64,000 bases of DNA from Rhodoferax ferrireducens (GCF_003347515.1 NZ_QEII01000243.1:1-64000); one strand, 5' to 3'. Shown: positions 1 to 9,347, counted from the stretch's first letter. Program-made: numbers and translations. The notes: generated by a model not told the origin, from the letters alone.

Positions 1-126
1 GTCCCACCACCAATCCGCTCAATACCTCTGAGTTGTTCTGCATCGCATATGTCCACGTTGTTTACGCGGACACAAGCATCACGGATTCCACACCCGACCG
101 AAAGTACGCGGTTAATTGATCGCTTA

Positions 127-250
127 CGTTAATACCGTTGTTCAGCGCGACCTGGGCCACCGAGATACCAGGGTGCGTACATTGCGCGATCAATTGCGCT
201 TTGAATTCAGAGCTGTGCCGACGTCTCTTTATCGGCTTGGAGTCTGTCAT
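127..250 (-). pseudogene. IS66-type TnpA (accessory transposase) N-terminal remnant
   Basis: Reading leftward from an ATG at 250, the product starts with a basic stretch (KRRRHSSEFK) followed by ALNNGIN, which resembles the helix-turn-helix start of the small accessory protein TnpA of IS66-family elements. Family resemblance stops after about 42 residues and the rest is unrelated, so the gene is a 5' fragment. An 8-bp inverted pair (GTGTCCAC at 252-259, GTGGACAC at 271-278) just upstream may be the end of the element. It lies downstream of rpoD in the same orientation. The IS family assignment is from residue pattern only. Confidence 0.55.
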
Positions 251-347
251 GGTGTCCACCTATTTCCTTAGTGGACACTATCCTCTGCTTCTTCGAGGAT
301 GTTCTCAAGATGGGTTGGCCAGACGCTTACACCGTTCTTGCGGAGTA

Positions 348-406
348 AGCAACTGGGGAACACACATTGACGCGATGAGCGTATCAATGTGTGTTCCCCA
401 GTTGCT
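348..406. repeat. Perfect 23-bp inverted repeat with 13-bp spacer
   Basis: Positions 348-370 and 384-406 are exact reverse complements (AGCAACTGGGGAACACACAT at the outer edge), separated by 13 bases. No T-run follows on either strand, so it is not a typical intrinsic terminator. The arms may be two IS ends facing each other, in keeping with the IS66 remnant nearby. No convincing gene was seen from 407 to 690. Confidence 0.75.
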
Positions 407-690
407 AACGAAGGATCGCGAGCTCGAACTGCTGCTGCCGCACAACTGGCAGCCTGCCGATAACAACGCCGCGTCGCTCGTCCCAGCCGCGTGCGCCACG
501 GTGCCAGCCACCGCTGCACCGTGCGCCGCTGAATAACACAGTCGCCATCGCCAGCGCAAGGTGGGTTCGCGGAACGCATACTGTTGGCCGGATGCATACC
601 CATCGGCACCGACACCTACGTTCAGATTTGCAATATCGCACGCTGTGCGACCTGTCACTATCTCCAGAATGCGCAGCTATTTTTTGCCGA

Positions 691-3066
691 CTAAAGATTG
701 TCAGTGAAACTACGCAACTTGTCGGAGCGCGAGGGATGCTTGAGTTTGCGCAGTGCCTTGGCTTCAATCTGGCGGATCCGCTCACGCGTTACATCGAACT
801 GCTTGCCCACTTCTTCGAGTGTATGGTCGCTAGTCATCTCGATACCGAAACGCATACGAAGAACCTTAGCTTCGCGCGGCGTGAGGCTGTCCAAAATGTC
901 TTTCACGACGTCGCGCAGGCCGGCTTGCATCGCGGCTTCCATAGGGGCGGTGTTGGCGCTGTCTTCAATGAAGTCGCCCAAGTGGGAGTCGTCATCGTCG
1001 CCGATGGGCGTTTCCATAGAGATTGGCTCTTTGGCGATTTTCATGATCTTGCGGATTTTCTCTTCCGGGATCTCCATCCGCTCGGCCAAGACGCTGGCAT
1101 CGGGCTCAAAGCCAAACTCCTGTAAATGCTGGCGGCTGATGCGGTTCATCTTGTTGATGGTTTCAATCATGTGCACAGGAATGCGAATCGTGCGGGCCTG
1201 GTCCGCGATCGAACGGGTAATCGCTTGTCGAATCCACCAGGTGGCATAGGTCGAAAACTTGTAACCACGGCGGTATTCAAATTTATCCACCGCCTTCATC
1301 AAGCCGATGTTGCCTTCCTGGATCAAGTCCAGAAATTGCAGACCGCGGTTGGTGTACTTTTTGGCGATCGAGATGACCAGGCGCAAGTTGGCCTCGATCA
1401 TTTCCTTTTTGGCCGCGCGTGAAGAGTATTCGCCTTCGTTCATGCGCTTGTTAATGTCTTTGAGCTGGTCCAGCGGCACCACGACGCGGGATTGCAGGTC
1501 AGTCAGCTTTTGCTGCAAGTCCTGCACCGGTGGAATGTTGCGGCTCAAGACTGCGCTCCAGGGTTTGCCGGCCGCAGCTTGCTTCTCGATCCACTTCAGG
1601 TTCAACAACTGGCTGGCAACTTTGTTGCCGTGCTTGTCGCGACCACTGAAATCGGCTATGAAGTTTTCTTGGGGGTAGCCGCATTTGTCCACAATAATGC
1701 GACGCAATTCACGCTCCTTCTTGCGAACATCATCCACTTGGGAGCGCACCATGTCGCATAGCTTTTCAATAGCCTTTGCGGTGAAGCGGATCGACATTAA
1801 CTCGTCCGACAAGGCCTTTTGCGTCTTGATGTAGCTAGGTGTGCCGTACCCTTCTTTCTCATAAATCTTGTGAATTTTCTCAAACAGTTCACGCATTTTG
1901 TCGAAGCGGGTGAGCGCCTCGCGTTTGAGTTCTTCCAATTTTTTCGTCAGTGCCTTGGAGCCACCTTTTCCATCGTCATCGTCGGCTGCATCGAACTCGT
2001 CAAAATCTTCCTCTGCCACGTAGTCGTCGGCTTCGTTGGGATTGGAGAATCCATCGACAATTGTGGTGATGACAACCTTGCCTTCGCGGATGTCTTCACC
2101 CAAGCGTAGGATTTCGGCAATGGTAGCGGGGGAGGCCGAGATAGCCTCCATCATGGCCATCAAGCCGCCTTCAATGCGCTTGGCAATTTCGATTTCGCCT
2201 TCGCGCGTCAATAACTCCACGGTGCCCATTTCGCGCATATACATGCGCACTGGGTCAGTAGTGCGACCGAACTCGCTGTCCACAGTGGACAAAGCCGCTT
2301 CCGCTTCTTCTTCCGCTTCTTCTTCTGTGGCTGCGGTCGAGACATTGTTGTTGAGTAGCAACGTCTCAGCATCCGGCGTTTGTTCGTAAACAGCCACGCC
2401 CATGTCGTTTAGCATGGCGATCACGACCTCAAGTGTTTCGGCATCGACCAACTTGTCGGGCAAGTGGTCTGAAATCTCCCCATGCGTCAGGTAGCCGCGT
2501 GTCTTGCCCAGTTTGATCAGAGCTTTGAGGCGCAGGCGACGTTTGGCGATGTCTTCTTCAGACAGCACTGTTTCGTCCAGTCCAAACTCTTTCATCAGCG
2601 CCCGCTCTTTGGCTTTGCTGATCTTCATGCGAAGAGGTTTGACCTTTTCACCGGTTACAACTGGCTCACCTGCCAAGTCGGCCTCAATGTCAGACATGTC
2701 CATGTCGTCCGCACCGGTAGACTCTGTCGCGCTTTTTGGCTTTCGTCCCCGTTTGGCTCCGGTTTTTGGCGCTGACTCGGATTCGATGGACGCGGCCTTA
2801 GGAGGGCGCCCCGGTTTTTTCTTGACAACAATATCGGCAGCAACAGCGGCGGGAGCAATTTTTTCTAATTTGACGATGGACGTTTTTTCTGGGGACTTGG
2901 ATACGGACACTGTTTTGACTTTCAATTCGGGCTTTTCAATAGCGGTCTTGGTTGCCACTGCGACCACGGCCTTCGGGCTCGTGGCCTTGGACGCGGGCAT
3001 GGCGGCGACCTTGGTGGTGGGCTTTGCAGCGGACTGGACAGGCTTCTTGGACTTTTGAGCAGGCAT
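691..3066 (-). CDS. rpoD: RNA polymerase primary sigma factor RpoD (sigma-70)
   Basis: A 791-aa housekeeping sigma factor that directs RNA polymerase to most promoters. The N-terminal ~110 residues are Lys/Ala/Pro-rich and low in complexity, as in many beta-proteobacterial RpoD proteins. Region 1.2 ([11 protein letters not shown]), an acidic non-conserved region, the region 2 core ([16 protein letters not shown], then the promoter-melting segment [10 protein letters not shown]), region 3 and region 4 ([18 protein letters not shown]) follow in order, so the protein is complete. The ATG at 3066 is preceded by GAGG. dnaG lies upstream in the same orientation, as in the widespread dnaG-rpoD arrangement; the usual rpsU is not seen here. 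Confidence 0.98.
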   Translation of the reverse strand: MPAQKSKKPVQSAAKPTTKVAAMPASKATSPKAVVAVATKTAIEKPELKVKTVSVSKSPEKTSIVKLEKIAPAAVAADIVVKKKPGRPPKAASIESESAPKTGAKRGRKPKSATESTGADDMDMSDIEADLAGEPVVTGEKVKPLRMKISKAKERALMKEFGLDETVLSEEDIAKRRLRLKALIKLGKTRGYLTHGEISDHLPDKLVDAETLEVVIAMLNDMGVAVYEQTPDAETLLLNNNVSTAATEEEAEEEAEAALSTVDSEFGRTTDPVRMYMREMGTVELLTREGEIEIAKRIEGGLMAMMEAISASPATIAEILRLGEDIREGKVVITTIVDGFSNPNEADDYVAEEDFDEFDAADDDDGKGGSKALTKKLEELKREALTRFDKMRELFEKIHKIYEKEGYGTPSYIKTQKALSDELMSIRFTAKAIEKLCDMVRSQVDDVRKKERELRRIIVDKCGYPQENFIADFSGRDKHGNKVASQLLNLKWIEKQAAAGKPWSAVLSRNIPPVQDLQQKLTDLQSRVVVPLDQLKDINKRMNEGEYSSRAAKKEMIEANLRLVISIAKKYTNRGLQFLDLIQEGNIGLMKAVDKFEYRRGYKFSTYATWWIRQAITRSIADQARTIRIPVHMIETINKMNRISRQHLQEFGFEPDASVLAERMEIPEEKIRKIMKIAKEPISMETPIGDDDDSHLGDFIEDSANTAPMEAAMQAGLRDVVKDILDSLTPREAKVLRMRFGIEMTSDHTLEEVGKQFDVTRERIRQIEAKALRKLKHPSRSDKLRSFTDNL

Positions 3067-3363
3067 GTAAACCTCAGAACTTCAAAAAAGACAGAATGAA
3101 CAGGCGCCCAAGCGACCGGCGCGGTTTTCATGGCGGGGAAAAAATCCCCCAGTCGCAAGATGTGAGGGCGAACATTTGGTGTGCAGTCCTTGCGGTAGGG
3201 TAGCCGGTCGTGAACAATGTCATCGTTTGGCTGGGTCCGGAGGTGCTGCTGTCGCTCTTGCAGAAAATCAACCTTGAATTATACTTTCAATTGTAAAAAA
3301 ATCAATTCTGAAAACTAAATTTGTAATTGGACTCATGCGGATTCACTCCAACTCTTGGCCGAG

Positions 3364-5238
3364 TCAATCAGCCTGTAAAAGCGCCGCTTCAAGTTGCAGT
3401 CTTCGGGACTGAAGCTCACGGTAACGGAGCAGGGCAGTTGGATCGGCCTTAGAGGCTGTGATGGCCTCGGTTTGTTGGATTTTGATTCGTTCAACCAGCA
3501 TGCGGTTGAGTAGATTGCGCAGTTCGATGGCGGATTCGTCCGCTTCTTCCGCGTCGCCGATTTCGTGGTCGGTCATTAGCCTGAGTGCGAGTTCTGCCCC
3601 TTCGTGCTCTCGCAGGCCTTCCCGCAAAGCTACCCACGTCTGCGGGCCGTGTTCATGGAGTTGGCTTTCCAGCCATATGAACAGAGGGCCGTGCGGCGCG
3701 GGTAGCTCGCACAGCATGGTGTGATCTTCGGCAGACAAGACCTCAAGCGCTGCCATATTGCCCAGCAGAATTCGGGTGGCGTGATCGGCCCGACTGGCGG
3801 GTAGTGCGCGTGCACCCAGACGGGGGCGCGGCGTAAATTTCTTTCGTGAATTTCCGCTGTATCCCTCTAACTCATTGCGAGAGTCGCTGTTTTTTTTGTA
3901 GCGGCTTTGTTTTTCGTCGCTGTTACCCGCTGGCTTTGGGTTCCAAACATCGTTCAATTCGCGGTTTGACAATTGCACCAGATCCGCAATCTCGGTCTGA
4001 AGCTGCAGCTTGAGGGCTCCATCGGGTAGTTGCATCCACAAGGGCTTTGCGTTGCTGGCCAGGTGGGCTCGGCCTTCAGCGCTGTTCAGCTCGCAGCCCG
4101 CGCGCGCCGCGTCTATCAAAAAACGACTCAGCGGGACGGCTTCACTAACATAGCGTGAAAAGGCCTCTTTCCCGAATTCGCGAATGAAGCTGTCGGGGTC
4201 GTGCTCTGGTGGCAAAAATAGAAATTTGACACTGCGCACGTCAGTTGCAAAGGGTAGGGCCGTGTCAAGTGCCTTACGGGCGGCACGCCGGCCTGCGGCG
4301 TCACCGTCGAAGCTGAATACAACTGAATCTGTGAAACGAAAAAGCTTCTGCACATGCTCTGTTGTGCATGCTGTCCCCAAGGTCGCAACCGTATTGGGGA
4401 AGCCGAGTTGGGCCAGCGCCACCACATCCATGTAACCTTCAGTCACTAGCACATAGCCATGTTCGCGCAATGCGTGACGGGCCTCAAACAGACCATACAA
4501 CTCACGCCCTTTGCTGAACACGGGTGTTTCGGGAGAGTTAAGGTACTTGGGCTTGTCGTCACCCAGAACCCGACCACCGAAGCCAATACATTCGCCTTTG
4601 ACGTTGCGGATGGGAAACATCATTCGGTCGCGAAAACGGTCGTAGCGCTTTTCTTCCTCGCCCTCTTCTGTGTTCAAAATCACGAGTCCGCTTTCCACCA
4701 GAAGGGCGTCGTCGTAACTTGGGAAAACACTAGCCAGATTGCGCCAGCCTTGGGGCGCGTAGCCCAATCCGAACTGTCTGGCAATTTCACTCGATAGGCC
4801 ACGACCCTTGAAATAGGCCACCGCTCGGGATGATTCTTTCAAGTTTCTCTTGTAGGCGTCTGCAGCTTTTTCGAGCACGTCACTCAAAGTGGTCTGCTTT
4901 TCGCGCTGCTCGGCTGCGCGGACCCGATCTTGCGGGCTGGCATCGTCTTGGGGTACTTGCATGCCGTATTGCTGGGCTAGGTCGTTGACGGCCTCTACAA
5001 AGGTCATGCCTGCGTGGTCCATCAAAAAACTGATCGCATTGCCGTTCTTGCCGCAACCAAAGCAGTGATAAAACTGCTTGGCTGGACTGACTGAGAAAGA
5101 AGGCGACTTTTCTCCGTGAAATGGGCACAGGCCCATAAAATTGGCGCCGCCTTTCTTCAGCTGCACATAACGGCCCACGATCTCCACCACGTCAGCGCGT
5201 GACAGCAACTCCTGAATGAAGGTCTGAGGAATGGACAT
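3364..5238 (-). CDS. dnaG: DNA primase DnaG
   Basis: A 624-aa replicative primase that makes RNA primers at the fork. It has an N-terminal CHC2 zinc ribbon (CPFHGEKSPSF ... CFGCG, residues about 39-65), a catalytic core and a Toprim domain (EGYMDV ... FSFDGDAAG). The C-terminal helicase-interacting part follows a basic, Ser/Asn-rich linker around residue 450. Length is normal for the family. It sits 297 bp upstream of rpoD in the same orientation, supporting a chromosomal location for this end of the window. Confidence 0.97.
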   Translation of the reverse strand: MSIPQTFIQELLSRADVVEIVGRYVQLKKGGANFMGLCPFHGEKSPSFSVSPAKQFYHCFGCGKNGNAISFLMDHAGMTFVEAVNDLAQQYGMQVPQDDASPQDRVRAAEQREKQTTLSDVLEKAADAYKRNLKESSRAVAYFKGRGLSSEIARQFGLGYAPQGWRNLASVFPSYDDALLVESGLVILNTEEGEEEKRYDRFRDRMMFPIRNVKGECIGFGGRVLGDDKPKYLNSPETPVFSKGRELYGLFEARHALREHGYVLVTEGYMDVVALAQLGFPNTVATLGTACTTEHVQKLFRFTDSVVFSFDGDAAGRRAARKALDTALPFATDVRSVKFLFLPPEHDPDSFIREFGKEAFSRYVSEAVPLSRFLIDAARAGCELNSAEGRAHLASNAKPLWMQLPDGALKLQLQTEIADLVQLSNRELNDVWNPKPAGNSDEKQSRYKKNSDSRNELEGYSGNSRKKFTPRPRLGARALPASRADHATRILLGNMAALEVLSAEDHTMLCELPAPHGPLFIWLESQLHEHGPQTWVALREGLREHEGAELALRLMTDHEIGDAEEADESAIELRNLLNRMLVERIKIQQTEAITASKADPTALLRYRELQSRRLQLEAALLQAD

Positions 5239-5560
5239 GGTGCGATTGTAGAAACATGAGGCTCAGGTTGTCTGTACATCAGGTGCCAGTTGCCATGTAC
5301 CTTTGCTCCTGAAATTGCTCTCAGCAAAAAATATAAGAACTCTGCATGGCTTGACGCCATTTGCTTTGATGTGGCGAGTCGCCTGCAGTGAGCGTTATTT
5401 GGATGTGTCAACTCCGACGAGTCGAAATACCTTGATGTGCCTTCAGGCGGGTCTGAAATGATGTAACTGAAATGCAGCTGACTGGCGGCGCGACTGTAAC
5501 GTTCATAACAACGCCTTCACGGGCGAGGCGCGCCCATGGTATTTCAGTTTTGTCGCAGTG
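5239..5560. other. Intergenic stretch with no recognised gene
   Basis: 322 bp between dnaG and the dehydrogenase gene. No credible coding frame, tRNA or strong hairpin was seen. The dnaG promoter probably lies in the part next to 5239. Confidence 0.5.
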
Positions 5561-6319
5561 TTAACGCGGGGCCAGGCGAATGGCTCCATCCAGACGAATT
5601 ACCTCACCATTGAGCATGTCATTCTCAAAGATGTGCTGCGCCAGTTTTGCGTAATCCTGTGGCGTTCCCAGGCGCGAGGGGAAAGGGACGCTCGCGGCCA
5701 GAGAGTCCTGCACTTCCTTGGGCATGCCGAACATCATGGGCGTGCCAAAAATGCCGGGCGCGATGGTCATGTTACGAATACCGTTGCGCGCCAGATCACG
5801 CGCTATGGGCAGCGTCATGCCGACAATGCCGCCCTTGGAGGCGCTGTAGGCCGCCTGGCCAATCTGGCCGTCATAGGCGGCCACTGACGCGGTGGAAATC
5901 ATCACTCCGCGCTCTCCCGTGGCCTCTGGCTCGTTCTTGCACATGGCGTCAGCGGCCAGGCGAATCATGTTGAAGCTGCCCACCAGGTTGACGATAATGC
6001 ATTTGGTGAACACGCCCAAGCTGTGAGCGCCACTCTTGCCCACGGTTTTTTCTGCTGGCGCGATGCCTGCGCAGTTAACCAAGCCCATAAGCTTGCCCAT
6101 GGCCACGGCCTTGGCAACCACCGCTTGGCCATCTGCTTCGTTGCTTACATCGCACTTTACAAATGCTCCGCCAATTTCACAGGCAATGACCGCGCCTTTT
6201 TCCGCCTGCATGTCGGCGATGACCACTTTGCCACCTTTGGCCGCCAGCATGCGAGCAGTGCCTTCGCCCAAACCCGATGCGCCACCCGTGACGATGAAAA
6301 CTTTGCCTGCGATGTCCAT
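5561..6319 (-). CDS. SDR dehydrogenase of the HSD17B10 type (probable 2-methyl-3-hydroxyacyl-CoA dehydrogenase)
   Basis: A 252-aa short-chain dehydrogenase with the NAD-binding motif TGGASGLG near residue 11, NCAG near 100 and the catalytic Ser plus YSASK near residue 158. The N-terminus ([13 protein letters not shown]) and the C-terminal [10 protein letters not shown] resemble type-2 3-hydroxyacyl-CoA dehydrogenases (HSD17B10), which oxidise short-chain 3-hydroxyacyl-CoAs, including the isoleucine intermediate 2-methyl-3-hydroxybutyryl-CoA. The ATG has a good ribosome site (GGAGAG). A perfect palindrome lies 15 bp upstream of the start. Family is certain; the exact substrate is inferred. Confidence 0.85.
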   Translation of the reverse strand: MDIAGKVFIVTGGASGLGEGTARMLAAKGGKVVIADMQAEKGAVIACEIGGAFVKCDVSNEADGQAVVAKAVAMGKLMGLVNCAGIAPAEKTVGKSGAHSLGVFTKCIIVNLVGSFNMIRLAADAMCKNEPEATGERGVMISTASVAAYDGQIGQAAYSASKGGIVGMTLPIARDLARNGIRNMTIAPGIFGTPMMFGMPKEVQDSLAASVPFPSRLGTPQDYAKLAQHIFENDMLNGEVIRLDGAIRLAPR

Positions 6320-6334
6320 ATGTGCTCTCCAAAA

Positions 6335-6364
6335 ATAATTGACGTTTACGTAAACGTCAATTAT
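6335..6364. promoter_or_regulatory. Perfect 30-bp palindromic operator, LiuR-like
   Basis: Positions 6335-6349 and 6350-6364 are exact reverse complements, with core GACGTTTACGTAAACGTC. It lies just upstream of the dehydrogenase start (6319). The core resembles operators described for LiuR, a MerR-family regulator of branched-chain amino-acid and fatty-acid catabolism in proteobacteria, which would suit an isoleucine-pathway enzyme. The match is from memory of the motif, and another dimeric regulator is possible. Confidence 0.7.
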
Positions 6365-6448
6365 GGCGCATCAATCTCTCTTTTTCTTCCACTGGTGAAG
6401 CGAGAGTGTCAAGATCGCTGCTACAATTCAGGCTCTCGGACAAACCTT

Positions 6449-6525
6449 AGGCGCGTAGCTCAGCTGGTTAGAGCACCACCTTGACATGGTGGGGGTCGTT
6501 GGTTCGAGTCCAATCGCGCCTACCA
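6449..6525 (+). tRNA. tRNA-Val (anticodon GAC)
   Basis: A 77-nt cloverleaf. The acceptor stem AGGCGCG (6449-6455) pairs with CGCGCCT (6515-6521), followed by discriminator A and an encoded CCA. The anticodon stem CCACC/GGTGG encloses TTGACAT, giving anticodon GAC (valine). The T-arm has GGTTCGAGTCC. It is complete, and no partial copy of its 3' end was noticed elsewhere in the window, so it is not evidently the integration site of the element that begins 0.8 kb downstream. Confidence 0.97.
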
Positions 6526-6646
6526 GCATTTCCCTCTGAAGAGAACCAGTCTTCAGTTTCTCAGGGTGATGCTGAAAATATGAAATACTCTAAGCCGAAT
6601 ATCCAGCCATTCAGTTGGCTGGTTTTGGCCTGAGTCAGGAGTCCAC

Positions 6647-7183
6647 ATGCAAAACAAAAAAACAACCGCTGACACAAAAGTTGCTCAGCGAGTTATTAAA
6701 AAATACCCCAACCGGCGGCTTTACGATACCGATACGTCGAGTTACATCACGTTGACAGAAGTCAAGCGCTTGGTAATGGACAGCGAGCCCTTTGTTGTGC
6801 TTGATGTTAAGACCGGGGAGGACCTCACCCGTAGCATCCTGCTTCAAATAATTCTTGAAGAAGAGGCGAATGGGTCTCCCATGTTTACCGCGCCAGTGCT
6901 GGCCAGTGTCATTAGATTTTATGGGCATGCCATGCAGGGCTTGATGGGAGGGTATCTGGAAAAGAATATTCAGTCGCTGATAGAAGTTCAGACGAAGTTC
7001 GCTGAGCAGTCCAAGGGGCTGACGCCAGAAATGTGGACGCAGTTCGTCGCGATGCAGTCCCCAGTATTGCAAGGTCTTATGGGCGGAAATCTAGAGCAGT
7101 CCAAGAGCATGTTGGCGCAAATGCAAGAACAAATGGAAAAACAAACCGACCAAATGCTCGGGGCTTTCGGGATCAAACGTTGA
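6647..7183 (+). CDS. phaR: Polyhydroxyalkanoate synthesis repressor PhaR
   Basis: A 178-aa regulator that binds DNA and nascent PHA granules and controls phasin expression. The N-terminal DNA-binding domain carries the family signature IKKYPNRRLYDT and YITL at residues 17-40. A second domain follows (VLDVKTGEDLTRSIL, then the QIILEEE and MQGLMGGYLE region), ending in a Gln/Met-rich helical tail. An AGGAG site lies just before the ATG. The gene directly downstream starts as rimO, a common neighbour in this family of bacteria, but that gene is interrupted. Confidence 0.95.
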   Translation: MQNKKTTADTKVAQRVIKKYPNRRLYDTDTSSYITLTEVKRLVMDSEPFVVLDVKTGEDLTRSILLQIILEEEANGSPMFTAPVLASVIRFYGHAMQGLMGGYLEKNIQSLIEVQTKFAEQSKGLTPEMWTQFVAMQSPVLQGLMGGNLEQSKSMLAQMQEQMEKQTDQMLGAFGIKR

Positions 7184-7211
7184 TCAGAGCGAATGCTGGG
7201 ACAATTGACAC

Positions 7212-7364
7212 ATGAGCGAAGTAATTACAAAAAGCAATACTGCACCCAAAGTTGGCTTTGTCAGTCTCGGTTGCGCTAAAGATAGTCAGTATAAACCGCT
7301 TCAAGAGCACATGAAAGGCCTGGCCTACGTGGTATCTAATGCCCGTCAGTTAAACCGCGAGTAG
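7212..7364 (+). pseudogene. rimO: rimO (ribosomal protein S12 methylthiotransferase) truncated at its 5' end region
   Basis: An open frame of 50 codons begins 28 bp after phaR. Residues 13-24 ([12 protein letters not shown]) match the start of RimO, a radical-SAM enzyme of over 400 residues that methylthiolates S12. After about 7285 the sequence no longer resembles RimO and the frame stops at 7362-7364. The break marks the junction between chromosomal and inserted DNA. The remaining ~95% of the gene is not in the window. Confidence 0.8.
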
Positions 7365-7412
7365 GCGGAACTTGGCGGTGAAAGTCCTTTACTCGCCTGG
7401 CAGCAGTGGTGA

Positions 7413-7529
7413 GATTTGAGCCGACTCAGCGATCTGATCGATCCGATAATAATAGAACACACCCTGCGAGCCACTGGCAAGGCCGCGATCCGACAGTGCA
7501 AGCTGTCAAAGGTCAGCTTCAGGGGCTGA
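7413..7529 (+). pseudogene. IS4-family transposase N-terminal fragment
   Basis: The frame from 7416 gives LSRLSDLIDPIII, EHTLRATGKAA and IRQCKL, resembling the N-terminus of IS4-family transposases (the element-start helix with LIDP ... ATGTATLRKRRL). Similarity is lost at about 7510 and a stop follows at 7527. The sequence ATGCCCGTCAGTTAA at 7339-7353 may be the corresponding IS end. It is a decayed fragment in the junction zone beside the truncated rimO. Confidence 0.5.
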
Positions 7530-7542
7530 CTGACCCGGTTCG

Positions 7543-7812
7543 TCATAAATTTCGGGCTGCGTGATGCAATCTCAAAATTTCAACGTCATCACCACGCACG
7601 CGGTAAATGGCGATGTAGTTTTTGTGCAGGACCAGTTCACGCGTGCCGGGGACCCGCCCTGCCCGACCTACGCCCGGATGGTCCTGAAGTTTGGTCACAG
7701 CGTCCTGCAACTCCCGCACAAAGGTGGTCGCACGGGTCGGGTTATCTTTGGCGATGTAGCCTGCGATTTCATCAACAGACGCGAGCGCTGTATTGGTCCA
7801 CTTGATCAGCAT
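7543..7812 (-). CDS. ParE/RelE-family toxin
   Basis: An 89-aa protein with the compact ParE/RelE fold signature: N-terminal IKWTNTALASVDEIAGYI, a second helix rich in charged residues, then GRAGRVPGTREL, YIAIYRVRGDDVEILRLHHAARN at the C-terminus. ParE toxins inhibit gyrase and RelE toxins cut mRNA; the C-terminal HHAARNL fits ParE better. The start at 7812 lies 3 bp after the antitoxin stop, a normal antitoxin-first operon. It probably stabilises the surrounding mobile DNA. Confidence 0.88.
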   Translation of the reverse strand: MLIKWTNTALASVDEIAGYIAKDNPTRATTFVRELQDAVTKLQDHPGVGRAGRVPGTRELVLHKNYIAIYRVRGDDVEILRLHHAARNL

Positions 7813-7815
7813 GGA

Positions 7816-8052
7816 TCAAGCGCTGTATTTAGTGAACACCGCTTTGACCTGCTTGTCGGTGGCGAATTCACCTGCATCGGCTTCCTTGATGCCTTCATGA
7901 ATGTCACGAATCTGCCAGGATTCACTCTGCACATAGCTGGTCAGCGCATCGATGGCCAAAAAGCTCTTGGTCCGTGCGGTAGCCTTGGACAGCTCTTCGA
8001 TCTGGTTGTAAAGCGCCTCGGGGAGTCGTACGTTGATGGTTCTGGCGGTCAT
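7816..8052 (-). CDS. Ribbon-helix-helix antitoxin of the ParE/RelE pair
   Basis: A 78-aa protein beginning MTARTINVRLPEALY, a CopG/ParD-type ribbon-helix-helix DNA-binding start; the acidic C-terminal half would wrap the toxin and contains IKEADAGEFAT. The ATG at 8052 was chosen because an AGGAG site lies upstream and the domain begins there; longer frames upstream have no such site. It immediately precedes the toxin gene and should autorepress the operon. Confidence 0.85.
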   Translation of the reverse strand: MTARTINVRLPEALYNQIEELSKATARTKSFLAIDALTSYVQSESWQIRDIHEGIKEADAGEFATDKQVKAVFTKYSA

Positions 8053-8147
8053 GGCGTAACACTCCTGTGCATGTGTAATACAGCACATTGTCCACTTCAC
8101 AAACCCAAAGGTCAAGGCAGGCGGCGTCTTCCCTGCGGAAAAGACCC

Positions 8148-8606
8148 TCATGCCCAGTTGATGGAGCCGGAAATAAGCAGATCAGGGGCTGAGTGCCGGA
8201 TCGCCTGATCCACAGCGCCCTGGCTGTTGAATTTCTTCACGTCGGCAATGAAAGTCGCTGTGTTGCCATTGGTCAGCTGCAACTTGAAGCTCTTGGCCAG
8301 ACCGGTCACCAGTGCGGTCATCAGGTCCATCTGGCCTGCATCGCTGTTGTCCTGGTCGACCTCGATGGCAAATGCACCCGGATCAAAAAGGCCCAGAATG
8401 AATTCCATGGCGGTCGAGTCAAAGTTGGTTCGTTCAATCTTTGATGCCGAGCCATCAAAGCCGCTGTAGTGACGGTAAATGTTCCAGCAACCACTCTTTC
8501 GCCGCCGGTGTCGGCTTTGATAGCTACCAATACCTGAACGCTTTACTGGTGGCGATGCAAAAGCCCTGACCGCTGACGATTGCGAGGCTTTGCTGACCCG
8601 GAACAT
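8148..8606 (-). pseudogene. Phage tail-tube protein, C-terminal remnant
   Basis: The last ~100 residues (from about 8465 leftward) resemble the C-terminal half of a siphovirus/lambda-V-like major tail protein: SKIERTNFDSTAMEFILGLF, then SDAGQ, TGLAKSFKLQL, and a final DLLISGSINWA. The first ~47 residues do not fit the family and look out of frame or rearranged, and no intact N-terminal domain was found. It is read in the same direction as the toxin-antitoxin pair. I consider it a prophage scar rather than a functional gene. Confidence 0.5.
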
Positions 8607-8660
8607 CGTGTCAAAAGTTAACTTACTGACCGGCCATCGGCAGTCAGCTTCACCGGCAAA

Positions 8661-8939
8661 TCACAAGCTCAAATCGGCGTCACTTGCAAGATCGCGGTTA
8701 AATGACCGCTTACTGTGTACACGGAGGAAACCTTGACCTTTGAGGAAGTTGCGGTAGCTGTTAAGCGCGACGGCTTCAACCTCTTTGGCCACTTGGTTAC
8801 CTGCCGCAATCACGCGACCGTCATCGGTCAAGATGGCCAGTCTGGCTGCTTTGCCGTCTACGGTAACGCTGATGCCTTCGTGGGACACCGCGGTGATAAC
8901 GACGCCACTGATGGTGCCTACGGGTTGGGTTCCGATCAT
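8661..8939 (-). CDS. Unknown small protein, possibly phage-derived
   Basis: A 92-aa frame (MIGTQPVGTISGVVITAV ...) whose first ~70 residues have normal protein composition, with alternating beta-like segments and an AAGNQVAKEVEAVALNSYR helix. The last ~22 residues are basic and look unlike the rest, so the 3' end may be rearranged. Its ATG overlaps the stop of the small frame upstream (TAATG). I do not recognise the family; position next to a tail-protein remnant suggests phage origin. Confidence 0.35.
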   Translation of the reverse strand: MIGTQPVGTISGVVITAVSHEGISVTVDGKAARLAILTDDGRVIAAGNQVAKEVEAVALNSYRNFLKGQGFLRVHSKRSFNRDLASDADLSL

Positions 8940-9037
8940 TATTGACCTCCAAACATACGTTGAGTGCTTTCACCCGAGCCGCCGAGCGGACCTGCAGTCG
9001 CCACCACGAAACTGGAAAGCAATTTTTTGAGCGTCAT
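8939..9037 (-). CDS. Unknown 32-aa peptide, coupled to the next gene
   Basis: MTLKKLLSSFVVAT... ending in STQRMFGGQ. Its stop (8939-8941) overlaps the ATG of the 92-aa frame by one base, an arrangement typical of translational coupling. No clear ribosome site was seen upstream and no family is recognised. Confidence 0.25.
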   Translation of the reverse strand: MTLKKLLSSFVVATAGPLGGSGESTQRMFGGQ

Positions 9038-9347
9038 GGGAATATCTGTTGTTGATTGCCGTTGCTCAATACCGGCCGGGTGCAAATTGGAAATTGATGC
9101 CGGAGCGCCAAGCGCGAACAAAAAGATCACAAGGTGAAAAAGTTGAATCGCCTCCAGGTTTGCGGAGATTGGGAAGCAAGGACTGGCCGCGCTCTATTCG
9201 TTGAACCAAGCCAATTCTGCAGAACGCCCGGATTGTCTTGTCCCATTCGGGTAACGATCGCTATCGCAACATCCGAAGTCCGGGTTCAACTCATTGGGGA
9301 TGTCGTTCGACAACCCCAGCCGTAAGGCTAGCCCCTGGACGACGCTC

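Noticed and set aside
268..658. Overlapping - and + strand frames of 115-132 codons downstream of rpoD
   Set aside because: They cross the perfect inverted repeat, have Arg/Cys/Ala-rich noise composition and no family similarity I can name.
6449..6525. tRNA-Val as attachment site of the conjugative element
   Set aside because: The tRNA is intact, foreign DNA begins 0.8 kb later inside rimO, and no repeat of its 3' end was noticed in the window.
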